Shown here: positions 23,520 to 34,480 of the stretch, piece after piece
Position numbering within the stretch: the first letter of the stretch is position 1
Layout of the letters: every line of letters begins with the position of its first letter
NCBI GenBank assembly: GCA_963580455.1
Contig: OY756969.1
Location: 14,914,760-14,978,759 of the forward strand
Origin: Euonymus europaeus
Lineage: Eukaryota > Streptophyta > Magnoliopsida > Celastrales > Celastraceae
Direction of reading: 5' to 3'
Length of the DNA stretch: 64,000 nt
Made by a program: the position numbers and the translations under genes
The notes under the pieces: model-generated
What the model was told of the DNA's origin: nothing
The model's database searches: none
Seen by the model: only the letters and a program-made list of their open reading frames with translations

Positions 23520-23967
23520 TTTTATATGATCTAATTACGTCTGAAACCCATAGTGAAGTAGATGACATAGAAAGTATAAATAAAATCAAGACAGGGGGAA
23601 TTTTAGTGGAAAGTTCCTAAAAAGATGATAAACCATTTCTTGGGTATTATCTCTTATTACCAGTCAAAAACGGTTTATTAAAATTACAGTTGCTATTCAA
23701 AATTTGTTTTCTTTTAATACAATTAATTTAGTAGATTCTGGTACTTATTTAATTTGTCTCTGTTCTGACTTGGCTACTTGTCGTTTTTGCGAAAAAAATG
23801 ATAGAAGTGATAAAATCTGCCAACGGAGAGAATCTCAAAATTCTTTATAAATTATCTGATGTTACGATAAAAAATTCTAATATTGGTGTTACCATTAGTT
23901 TTCTTTGTATTCAAAATATTATAAAATACTTTATTCTAGGCACCCCATATTCTTAGAATTAATTAAA
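23520..23967 (+). pseudogene. Endogenous caulimovirid, protease region (copy 2)
   Basis: This is a direct repeat of 22276-22672: both contain ATAGATGACATAGAAAG-like and GGGGGAATTTTAGTGGAAAG phrases and end at a shared CACCCCAT. Copy 2 keeps GTAGATTCTGG (Val-Asp-Ser-Gly) where copy 1 has lost the catalytic motif, but it has its own stops. It ends where a MULE inserted at 23968 and resumes for about 30 bases at 25142. Two tandem or rearranged viral genomes are implied. Confidence 0.7.
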
Positions 23968-25141
23968 GGGATAAGTATCAAAAACACTCCTAAAGTTACG
24001 TTTTTGGGCCAATTTGGCTCCTGAACTTTTTTTTCAGGCCAAATCGACCCTCCATCTTTCACAAATGGACCACATTAACCCTTCATTACACATTCCGTCA
24101 AATAGTGGTGATGTGGCTGTTAGTATGCCTATGTGGACTTGTTAAAAAACAAAATAAAATCCACATGGATTCCTCCGCTTCTCTCTCCACCGCTGTTTGG
24201 TTCTACTTCTTACAGAGTCCACAAAAATTTCATCTTCTCCGACAACACTTACAAAATAACCAGCAGGAAAAAGGTTCCTTAAAAATTGAACAACACTGTC
24301 AAGGATGTGGCCTTCAAGTTCTTGGCTATTTAGGGTCCCACTAGCTAAGAGGATGTTGATGCTTACACTGCGGGGATTTGATGGCTCTGGCCGTCTTGGA
24401 GCTGAAGTTGGTAAGGATCCTGCCAGAGCAATATCAAAATCTTGGTCAACTAATACACAATTTAATGAACCGAATCATGTCCTACGACTATTTAATCAAA
24501 CTCCCAAAGCAAGTAAACCACGCCTAGATTTCAAAACAATCCTAATGTTAAACTTCAAATAGCACTCTACCAGACAAATTGTTTCGAGCATGCCTATACA
24601 GAGAGATTGAGCCGACATGGGCACCGAGGAGAGGGGAGTATGATCTCCTTCAAAGATCTCTGAATTTCATATCTAGATTTCAGATTTGTGCACTTAATAT
24701 TCAGTTGAGTTGTGGATTTTAGATTTATGACTTTGTCATATCATTCTTTGAACAAATTGATTGATTCCATGGTAGTTTTGGTATGAAAATGCGAGAGCAA
24801 AAATGGATGATCGGCGCATGCAGGATGGCAACCAGAGATCTTCCCGTTGTCCTGTTCTCTCGGAGAAGAAGGTTCAATTTTTAATCATTATTTTTAGATT
24901 TTTAAAAATCAAATATAAAATCAGAACACATGTTATTTTATTTGTCAAAACCATGTTAGTAATAACACGTCATCACACTAACGGATGGGTCAGCATTTTT
25001 TGACTGAAATTGACAAAAAGGATTAACGTGACCCAAATTGGAAAGATGGAGGGTTGATTTGGCCTGAAAAAAAGTTCAGGGGCCAAATTGCCCCAAAAAC
25101 ATAACTTGAGGCGTGTTTTTGATACTTATCCCTTAATTAAA
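23959..25141. mobile_element. Non-autonomous MULE with perfect 9-bp duplication
   Basis: The element spans 23968-25132 (1165 bp), flanked by TTAATTAAA at 23959-23967 and 25133-25141, a perfect 9-bp Mutator-type duplication. Arms of about 130 bp begin GGGATAAGTATCAAAAACAC on both ends, with TTTCAGGCCAAATC and GATGGAGGGT blocks inside. No transposase is present. The interior (about 24180-24790) differs in composition from the arms and reads in part like split exons, for example VHKNFIFSDNTYKI near 24217-24260, so it may carry captured host sequence. Confidence 0.85.
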
Positions 25142-25473
25142 CCATTTAAAATTAACAATGACGGAATACATTGTTATGTCGTTAGTAACAATTTAAAATA
25201 TACTTACAAATGTACATTTAATATATAGTGAACAAGTAAGAGTCGATCTCACAAGGAGTGATGCTAATAGATATATAATCTAACACTTGAATATAATTGA
25301 TACAATTATAAAAGGGGGGGGGGGGGAGGGGTTAAATCTTGTAATAGATAAAAATTAAGACAAAGAAATTGACGTTGAGAGCAAGAATGAGAATTGATAT
25401 TAATGAAAACAATAGCTAAGACTCACTATCCACCACAAGACATTCAAACAATTTACAAGAAATAATAGACTAA

Positions 25474-25992
25474 TGGTCGATATAAAATATCGCAAGTTAA
25501 TCTTGTAATATCAAATAAAGACGGGTCTTACCCTATCCGCAAGTGTACGTGTCATAAATAGTATAAAAGTGAATGGGATCGTATCCACAGAGACTGCTCA
25601 ACTACCGAACAAACTATAAAGCAATAATTAAACTAAAATGCAGAAAAATCAGATCTGAAAATGCTGAATAAAAGTGGCAGAAACGGATGTAAATTAATGA
25701 GGGAAAGCTTAGCTTGGGTTAGTCTCGTTCTTGTACTATCACTCAGTTACAAAATTCCAATTGCAATCACACAATTTAAAGAATTAATGATGTCAATCAA
25801 GAGACCTTGGTCCGGCTCTCTTAACTCTGACTTTCCTAAACAACGACCCTTGGCTTTAGTCCAGCCTAAAAATCTTTTCTTATCTTAGGAGTCTTGGTTG
25901 GCGTACCCTAAGAGTTTCCTAAAATAAGCATACGAACTAGAAAGTCGACAATCACACAACCTTAAACAATGGTGTATTGCCTAATAAATTGT
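25474..25992 (-). repeat. Truncated 3' LTR of the Athila-like element
   Basis: It begins TGGTCGATATAAAATATCGC and matches the 5' LTR up to AATAAATTGT, after which the 5' LTR continues but this copy runs into coding sequence. It keeps a segment of about 97 bases (25787-25884) missing from the 5' LTR. Confidence 0.9.
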
Positions 25993-28900
25993 ATTTGATC
26001 CGGGCAAATTTTGAATAAATAAGGGGTCATCCCAGATATAATCCCTTGCTCGTGACATAATCCGCTTCCTATCCTGATAAGAAAGATCAGATGGAAAAGA
26101 TATAGTCACAAGATAGTTTACTATGTCAGCATACCAAGGAATTTCAGTAACAACAACAAAACGTTGTTCGTCCGGAAAAGATTCACGCAATGGAAGCTCA
26201 TCATGTACACTGTCAGAAATCAGCCGAGATAAATGATCAGCCACTACATTTTCCACTCCTTTTTTATCCTTGATTTCCAAGTCAAACTCTTGTAAAATAA
26301 GTACCCAACGTATGAGTCTTGGCTTGGCGTATTTCTTTGTCATCAAATATCTCAAGGCAGCGTGAACAGTGTAGAAAATCACTCGAGACCCAACCAAATA
26401 AGATCTGAATTTTTCAAGGGCAAATATGACCGCCAAGAGCTCCTTCTCTGTCGTGGAATAATTCAGCTGAGCGTCATTTAAAGTGCGTGATGCATAATAA
26501 ATAGCATAAGGTATCTTCTCTTTTCGTTGGCGCAAAACAGCCCCCAAAGATAATCACTTGCATCGCACATCAATTCAAAGGGCAGTGCCCAATCTGGCGT
26601 GCGCATAATGGATGCAGAAATAAGAACTCCTTTGAGACTCTCAAAAGCTACCTGACACTCCCTAGTCCACACAAACTCAGCATCTTTCATCAATAAGGCA
26701 CACAAGGGCTTAGAAATCTTTGAAACCCCGCAGATAAAACCCCGCATGCCCAAGAAAACTTCGCACCCCTTTAACAGTTATTGGACTCGGTAGTTTGGAA
26801 ATAATCTCAATCTTGGCCTTGTCAACTTCAATGCCTCTGCTCGAGATGAGATGACCCAACACAATACTTTCATTTACCATAAAATGGCATTTCTCCCAGT
26901 TCAAGACAAGGTTGGTCTCCTCGCACCATTCCAAAACCAGTCGTAAGTGCTCAAGACATTCATCAAAATCAAACCCAAACAAACTGAAGTCATCCATGAA
27001 AACTTCAATGAATTTCTCAGCTATATCAGAAAAAATACTGAGCATACAACGCTGAAATGTGACTGGAGCATTAGAAAGCCCAAATGGCATCCTTCGGTAA
27101 GCAAATGTGCCATAGGGACATGTAAATGTAGTCTTAGCTTGATCCTCTGGTGCGATAGCAATCTGATTGTAGCCACTGTACCCATCCAAGAAACAATAAT
27201 GACTATGTCCAGCGAGTCGCTCCAACATCTGGTCAATGAAGGGCAAGGGAAAATGATCTTTCCGTGTAGCAGTATTGAGCTTCCGGTAATCGATACAAAC
27301 TCGCCAACCCGTGGTCATCCTAGTTGGTATCAACTCATTGTGTTCATTCTGGATCACCGTTATGCCACTCTTCTTTGGCACCACATGAATGGGACTGACC
27401 CACTTGCTATATGCAATCGGATAAATCACCCCCACATCCAACAACTTGAGAATTTCAGCTTTGACAACTTCCTTCATGTGAGGATTGAGATGCCTTTGAG
27501 CCTCCCGAGAAGGTTTAGCATCCTCCTCCAACAGAATTTGGTGCATACATTTTGCTGGACTGATTCCTCGAATGTCAGCAATTGTCCACCCAATAGCTGT
27601 TTTATGTCTTCTTAAAATGTGGCTCAACTTTTTCTCTTCCCCCAAACTCAAGCTTGCCGCCACTATAACCGGTAGAGTGTCATTGTCCCCCAAATAAATG
27701 TATTTGAGATGGCTGGGCAGCTGCTTTAATTCCAACTTTGGTGCCTTAACTGTAGATGGAACAAGAGAGGAAGAAGTAGGTGTTAGTTGCTCAAAAGGAG
27801 GAAAACCCTTACCCACATATGGCCTATCCAATTGAAGTTCCTGCATAGCCTCCTGTATGCAGCCACCATGTTCTATAGTACTTCCATTCAATGACTTATC
27901 ATCCAAGCCTTGAGCCACCACAGTCTCCAAAGGATCTCCACAAGACACCTGAAAAACCTGACTCACAAGATCATGTATAATATCCACACGGAAGCAATCA
28001 CTATGATCATCATGAGTTTTGATAGCAGCAAACACACAAAATTCTAACTCTTGGTCATTAACCTTCATGGTTATAGTCCCCTTTTTCACACAAATATTCA
28101 TGTCAGCAGTAATCATAAAAGGGCGACCAAGAATAATAGGTAAAGATGAAGACGTTGGACTATCTTCCATATCTAACACAACGAAATCAGCTGGTAAAAT
28201 CAGACCTTGCACAGATACTAAAACATCCTCTAAAATGCCCCTAGGTCTCTTAACAGTTCGGTCAGCCAATTGCAATGTTATGGAAGTGGGCTGAAGTTCT
28301 CCTAGACCAAGCTTCTCATACACAGAAAAAGGAAGCAAGTTAATACTAGCACCAAGGTCTAACAAAGCCTTTTCGAAAAGTTGATTCCCCACTTTGCAAG
28401 GGATGGTGAAGCTACCAGGATCCTTAAGCTTAGGAGGAAGCTTGTGTAATAAAACAGCACTCACCTCTTCTGTCAAAGCAACTTTCTCATGCTCAACAAA
28501 TTTTCTCTTATTTGTACAACAATCTTTCAAAAATTTAGCATAAGAAGGAATTTGCTTAATAGCATCAAGCAATGGAATATTAATCTCAACCTTACGCAAA
28601 TTTTCAAAGATATCTAGAGCTTTAGAGTCAAGTTTCTTTTTAGCAAACCTTTGCGGGAAAGGTGGAAGATCTCTTCCCCAGTCTTTTGGAGCCACTGGTG
28701 CAGAACTGCACCCTTGTTGCACCCTTTCTGCGACTGGACCAGTGCAGTTTTTTTCTTCCAGTGGAGGCCTTTCAACATTGTTGTCAACAACTTTGCCACT
28801 CCTTAGTGTTGTAACAGCCTTTGCATGTTCCAAACCAGCTGGATTATTAACAACCTGAGCTGGAAGCTCTCCCTTTTTCCTCTCACTCATCTCCTTAGCC

Positions 28901-30117
28901 ATTTGCCCCATTTGTGTCTCTAATTTCTGAATGGCTTGAGTTGTTTGTTGCATAAACTGCATCATGGATACCTCCAGGTCACTCTTCTTTGCTGGTTGAA
29001 CAACTGAAGCTGGAACATTAGCAGCAGGCTGGTCATTCTTCCAAGAAAAATAAGGATGGCTTCTCCAAGGATACTGCTGGTTCCTTTGATTAAAATTCAT
29101 TTGGCCCATATAGTTGGCCTCCTCTTGCTCTGTCATAGCAGTCAATGGACATGCCTCAGTAGCATGTTCTTGATGTGAGCAAATAGCACATACCACAGCG
29201 GATGGTGTTGAAGTAGATGCATTTGCCAAGTTCATCCCTTTCGGAGAATCAACTAAGAGATCCATTTTCCGATTCAGATTCCCAATTTCAGCTTGCACCA
29301 TAGTATCTAAACTCACCTCGTACACACCTTGTCTCTTAGAGGAACCCTTACTTCTTGTGGAAAATTGTTGGGAATCTTCACTCAATTCCTCAAACAACTC
29401 CATTGCCTCTTCACTACTCTTCCTCATCAACACCCCATTACATGTTGAATCAACCTTCATCCTGTTGACCTCATTCAACCCTTCATAGAAGTGCAAAACA
29501 ATGTCATCATTGTGCAAGTTGTTGGTTGGGCAGCGAGCTAGGCGAACCTTGAAATCTTTCCAAGCTTCGTAGAAGATATCACCATCTTTTTGTTGGAAAT
29601 TTTGGATCTGCCTTACAAGTTGCTTGGTCCTATGAGCTGGAAAAAATTCTCTCAAGAACTTTGTAGCCATTTGCTCCCATGTAGTAATGGAACCTGCTTC
29701 AATCGTGTTGTACCACATCTTGGCTCCTTCTCTTAGCGTGAAGGGAAACAACATGAGCTTCAAATTATCAGCCGTGATGCCCGTCATGTTTTGTGTTCGC
29801 CAAAGATCGGTAAAATCTTTCAAGTGTTGGTGGGGATCTTCATCAAACCGCCCCTCATAGTGAGGCACTGAATTCAACAACTGAGGTGCCAGACTGAATG
29901 TGGCTGCTCTATTGGGCTGATATGCAATGCAAGATGGTTGGGCAACATTTTGTGGAATGTATCGGTTCATCATAGGAACCCTTTCATTACCCGCATCTTT
30001 TGCATTAACAATTGGATTATTCTCAGCCATATTCTTCCTTCTAAGTGCTCTGGCCGTTCTCTCTATTTCAGGATCTAACTCTTCTAACTTCTTGTCTTGA
30101 GAACGTGTATTGACCAT
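25981..30117 (-). pseudogene. gag-pol of the Athila-like element (frameshifted, no integrase)
   Basis: A 1135-codon frame starts at 30117 (MVNTRSQDKKLEELDPEIER). In order: capsid about residues 80-270; zinc knuckle CAICSHQEHATEAC near 309; protease LLDLGASINLLP near 585; reverse transcriptase with WRVCIDYRKLN near 945 and FMDDF near 1040. It breaks after SFLGHAGFY near 26740. The connection domain and RNase H continue in two further frames (26478-26753 and 25981-26547) with MCDASD and [16 protein letters not shown] second frameshift lies near 26540. YTVHAAL has Val where the family has a catalytic Asp (YTDHA). The last frame shifts once more after YIWDDP and stops at 25981, where the LTR begins. 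The element is dead but recent: gag to RT is fully open. Confidence 0.9.
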
Positions 30118-30254
30118 GCACTTTCAAGGAACAAAAGAGAACACCCCTGTAAAATAAAAATAAAATGTAAGGATTTGAAACACTAAACTAACCAGTAAAT
30201 AAATACATAAATAAAACATATTGCTAAACGCTTGACCGGTAATGGACTTAACAG

Positions 30255-30272
30255 TCCCCGGCAACGGCGCCA
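30255..30272 (-). other. Primer binding site, tRNA-Asp
   Basis: On the minus strand TGGCGCCGTTGCCGGGGA lies 6 bases inside the 5' LTR. It is complementary to the 3' end of plant tRNA-Asp(GUC) including CCA, the primer used by Athila-group elements. Confidence 0.85.
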
Positions 30273-30278
30273 AAAACT

Positions 30279-31406
30279 TGGTGGATATAAAATATCGCAA
30301 GTTAATCTTGCAATATCAAATAAAGACGGGTCTTACCCTATCCGCAAGTGTACGTGTCGTAAATAGTATAAAAGCGAATGGGATCGTATCCACAGAGACT
30401 GCTCAACTACCGAACAAACTATAAAGCAATAATTAAACTAAAATGCAGAAAAATCAGATCTGAAAATGCTGAATAAAAGCGGCTGAAACGAATATAAATT
30501 AATACGGGAAAGCTTAGCTTGGGTTAGTCTCGTTCTTGTACTATCACTCAGTTACAAAATTCGAATTGCAATCACACAATTTAAAGAATCTTTTCTTATC
30601 TTAGGAGTCTTGGTTGGCGTACCCTAAGAGTTTCCTAAAATAAGCATACGAACTAGAAAGTCGACAATCACACAACCTTAAACAATGGTGTATTGCCTAA
30701 TAAATTGTGTTCACAAATCCCAAATCTAGACCTTAATCAGATTTTTGTCACTTGTTAGACACCGGGTATTGGCCAGACGAATGTGCCTAACTAACAGTTT
30801 CCCAACATCATGAAATTGATCAGACATTCACAATAACAAGAAATCATCAATTAATTCAGAGATTCATAAATTAATCCTAGTGTAATCAACCATAGAATTG
30901 TTCAACCAAGATCAAATACAAGAACTAACCAAACCCAAGCTAATAAGTTTTTTAGCTACACATATACATATTCAAATACAGAAATGAAAACCCAAAACCA
31001 GTTGTAGAGAAGAGTCCACTTGATCTTTGTGCCTATTCCCTTCAATCGCCCAGCTCTCTCTTCACTGCCGTGTATCCCTTCTGGAAAATGTCTCCTTTTT
31101 CTTTCTATCTTTCTTCTCTGCTTTTGTGCTGTCCAATTTCTATTTTTAGTAAGTTCTCTTTTTGTTCCCTGGAAAAGATCTCACAAAGACATATGAGCCC
31201 TTCTTGCCACGTAAGCAATTTAATTGACGTCATTCTCCTGCCTAGATTTGCAGCCGCAGAAAGGCCGCAAATTCCTTCCAGAACAGCTATTTCACAAACA
31301 GCAATACCTGACACATAAACATATGTTTGGGCAGTATTTCGATCTTGAAATCATACCAATTACCACAATTAAAGCCCAGAATTATAGGTGCATTCTACAC
31401 CTATCA
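30279..31406 (-). repeat. 5' LTR of the Athila-like element
   Basis: On the plus strand it reads TGGTGGATATAAAATATCGC to TCTACACCTATCA (1128 bp). It is next to the primer binding site and carries one half of the ACTAA duplication. Confidence 0.9.
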
Positions 31407-32666
31407 ACTAACAATTTAAACAAGCATATGATGACAACATTCACAACAAGGTCATGGCCAAACTCAAGTTGTACGATTCTCTCTTAATTGCATGTAAAGT
31501 GTATGGCGTCTACCTCATTACGTGTATTCTTAATTGAAATCTAGCATGGCATCTGCATCAATCAACAATCAAGAATCCAATAAGAGTAAAGAGAATATGA
31601 ATGTCACAAGAATCCTAATACATGGTATTTGTAATTCGGTATTCAAGAATTGATTTTTCATAATTCATTTTCAACTGAATTATATGTTGCAAGAAAGAAC
31701 ATATTCAACAAGGCAATTGATCATGTTCTACAACAATTAATTCTAATACATGCTTCAAAGTTAGCTAATCAAAGAAACAAAATACTAGAACTCACATAAC
31801 ATGGAAAAATCAAAATCATCATGCTTGTAGAAATTGAAATTCACATAACTTATAAAATTGAAAGCATGCTTAGGGCTTCAAGACAAGCCCTAACTAATAA
31901 TAGTTCAGTTATACATAACCAAATAAAACATGAAACATAAAAACATAATTACAAAAATAAGTACAAACACAAGCCTTGTTTTCTTCTTTTCCTTCTCCTC
32001 TTTTTGCCTCCAATCCTTCTCCTTCTTTCCTTCTTCAAACCCTCCCTCCTAGCTCCTACTCCTCTCTATTTATAGAGAAAATGAGCACATAGTGTAGGAG
32101 TTAGTGCCATCTTTTGGTGGTGGATTGTCCATCAAATTCGTGTGGTGGATTGTCCACTCTTTGAATGGAAATGGTATCATCAATGACATCAACTTCCAAT
32201 TACACACTAATCTTGTAACTGAATTCTGGGCCTAATAGAAGCCTATTATGAACTCAAACCCTTCATAAATATTGTAGATACAAATGTGTAGATAATTATG
32301 GGCTTTTGAATCACTCCATTTGGACATCGGACGCTCAAGTTATGGGCTTCTTAAGGTCTGGTCTGCAAACAGAAATTCTGCTTCGGATATAACTTCCAAA
32401 CTTGACTTCGAGGCAACCTTTAGAGTCCCAAATGAACTCCGATTTTTGTGAACCAGCACTTAATGCAAAGCTTGAAGTGTCCTCTAAAGATTCTCTGAAG
32501 ATCAAATCTCATTTTGACAGCTCTTACTACCTCTTAACTTGCAAAACATCCAAGAAGATCTTAAGTACAATAATCTTGAAAATTCAGCTTTTAAGCACAA
32601 TTTCTTGGCATTGCTTTGGTAGTATTTATCACTTTAAGAATGTATATTCTGGCACTTATCATACAT

Positions 32667-34480
32667 ACTAAGATCTTAGGAAATATGTTATTTTTCCCTT
32701 TTATCCAAAACCCTGTTACACAAGATATTAATTTATTGAAACAAAGTTTTATTCATGATTATTCACTCAATTGTCTTATTGTCAATAAAGAAAAATAGGT
32801 AGAACATCTTTTCTCTAAATACTTCTAATATTATTGCAGACCCAATGATAGGTCGCGAAGATCGGGGACGAGGTAAGGGATCCACATCTACAACAAGATC
32901 CCAAACTCAAAAATTATCCAAGGAATCTTATGCTTTACAAGAAAATGCAATTCTACCAAAAAAATCTTGGGGAGATATAGCCAATGAAGAAGATCAAAAA
33001 ATTGCAACTGAAAAGCATGCAACTGAACAAATTAGTAATGGTAAATAGGTAGTATCTTTCAATCCTTGTAAAACTGGTTCTAAGATTCCTTAATAATTAT
33101 TAAATAATCCAAAATTGTTAAATAATCCATCATTATTAGCATGGATCTCTCTTCTTTATAAAAAAACTCCATAAACAAGTTTGGCAATAGAGTCACAAAG
33201 GCAACCTTCTGGCATTGTTTTAAAAACTGCTGCTCATATTTCCCTAGCCCAAAATAGATCTCAAAGCTTTCAAAAAATTTCAAAATATTTTGATAAACCA
33301 ATCTTCCAAAAGGTTCTTCTTATGGAAAGAGAATACATGAGTGAGGATCCAAAACAGGTGGTTTTAAAAAATATTTCCTCCTAATTGACATTATATGCCA
33401 AATGATTTGTGCAAAACCTAGAGATTTTATGAGTTTATACTTGTTGATTTTGATTCAATATCTTTGAAGAAATGTTATTATTCACCTAATCCAACCATAA
33501 TCACATTGTATTGTCCAAATTTTACAAATTTTAACTCATTCTATGTGGGGGACAAGATTTAAACAAATCAAAACGGTTTTGTCAACATTTTGATCTTGTT
33601 AGATATAATTATTGGGATTACCAAGAGGCTTGAATAAAAGCATTTCTTTTCCCAAATAATGAACAAAAACATTCATGGTTTTTTTATTTCAAATTTAATC
33701 AAATATAGAATTTTCCATACTGGTTTAACGAATGGTGGTGGTATTTTGGACCTGTTCCACAAATCCCCCCACCCATTTTCAATGAAGGATATGATGTATT
33801 TCGCTCGTGATTTCAGCCAAAAAACATGTCCTTTCCACCAATGTTGTATTTCTTCTCCACGTTTGCAATTTCTTGGATATGTAATTAGGCATATGGTTTT
33901 CATACTGATCCCAATACACTACATAGTTGATTTGAAAATTCCAATGCAAATGGTGGGACAAATTTAATGTCAAAAAAGCCTACCCAAAAAATGTCCTATC
34001 TTGGCTTTCCTCCAAACTATCTCAATCTAAAACTCTCGAAAAAACTCACCAAAATTTCCTTGGCTTGAAATCATTTATTAGTTCCAAGTTTGTTTCTGCA
34101 ACATCGGAAGAGGAATTAGCTCAACTCTTACAAAAAATACTTTTCGAGTTGAAAGATCATACGAGTCAATATTTGGTGAAATTATCTACCACAAATTTTG
34201 ATAAAAACTCTTGAAAGAGTTTTAATTCCGATGATCTTTTGGATGAAGAAACCTAATCAAGCCCAGTCATGACTTGGCTATTCCATCTCAAACGGTAGGT
34301 GGTAAAGAAAATATTAAATTCGTTAATAGTTGGAGGCTTTGCTAAAAAGTGCAAAAATCCTTCAAGATTCCTAATCGAGCCTAGGTTTATAAGGCTTGGC
34401 TATTCTAGCTCAAACGGTAGGTGGTAAAGAATTTTCAAATCCATTTACAACTGAAGGTTTTGCTAAAAAACCAAACATAC
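32667..34480 (+). pseudogene. Endogenous caulimovirid, polymerase approach joined to a second ORF
   Basis: 32667-32815 repeats the polymerase approach seen at 22690-22845, then passes abruptly into ORF sequence beginning near 32845 (MIGREDRGRGKGSTSTTRSQ). That sequence continues in broken frames through 33050, 33181-33384 and 33650-34230, with NLIKYRIFHTGL and FGPVPQIPPPIF near 33690-33780. An aromatic-rich block of this type occurs in large ORFs of florendovirus-like endogenous viruses, so this may be their second ORF, whose role is unknown. Stops and frameshifts are frequent. The last part (34240-34480) is a diverged tandem pair of about 130 bases sharing CTCAAACGGTAGGTGGTAAAG. Confidence 0.55.
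34240..34480. repeat. Diverged tandem duplication at the viral 3' border
   Basis: Two units of about 130 bases share CCTAATCRAGCC, CTTGGCTATTC, CTCAAACGGTAGGTGGTAAAG and TTTGCTAAAAA. It marks the end of recognisable viral sequence. Confidence 0.7.

Larger units (their letters stand above)
25469..31411 (-). mobile_element. Athila-like Ty3/gypsy retrotransposon, internally deleted
   Basis: The element spans 25474-31406, flanked by ACTAA at 25469-25473 and 31407-31411. Order on the minus strand: complete 5' LTR (30279-31406), tRNA-Asp primer site, gag-protease-RT, broken RNase H, then a truncated 3' LTR (25474 to about 25992). The deletion fuses the end of RNase H directly to the LTR, removing integrase, any env-like ORF, the polypurine tract and about 600 bp of LTR. 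The 5' LTR lacks about 97 bases that the 3' LTR keeps (25787-25884). Single-ORF gag-pol, a tRNA-Asp primer site and a DLGAS protease point to the Athila/Tat group. Confidence 0.9.
25167..32666 (-). mobile_element. Solo LTR (TACAT duplication), invaded by an Athila-like element
   Basis: Plus-strand ends are TGTTATGTCG (25172) and GGCACTTATCA (32661), flanked by TACAT at 25167-25171 and 32662-32666. Sense is minus, beginning TGATAAGTGCCAGAATATAC, a start common in plant gypsy LTRs. Without the nested element (25474-31411) it is about 1.55 kb. It has a TATA box (CTATAAATAGAG, minus, about 32075-32086) and a run of 13 G (about 25314-25326, plus). The viral sequence on both sides (GACGGAATA / ACTAAGATCTTAGG) is contiguous in the other viral copy at 22690, which confirms the insertion. 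Confidence 0.85.

Noticed and set aside
25314..25331. Run of 13 G
   Set aside because: A homopolymer in a solo LTR. It may be a sequencing or replication slippage site, with no function inferred.
26947..27615. 222-codon frame on the plus strand
   Set aside because: It is antisense to the reverse transcriptase of the Athila-like element and has no recognisable motif.
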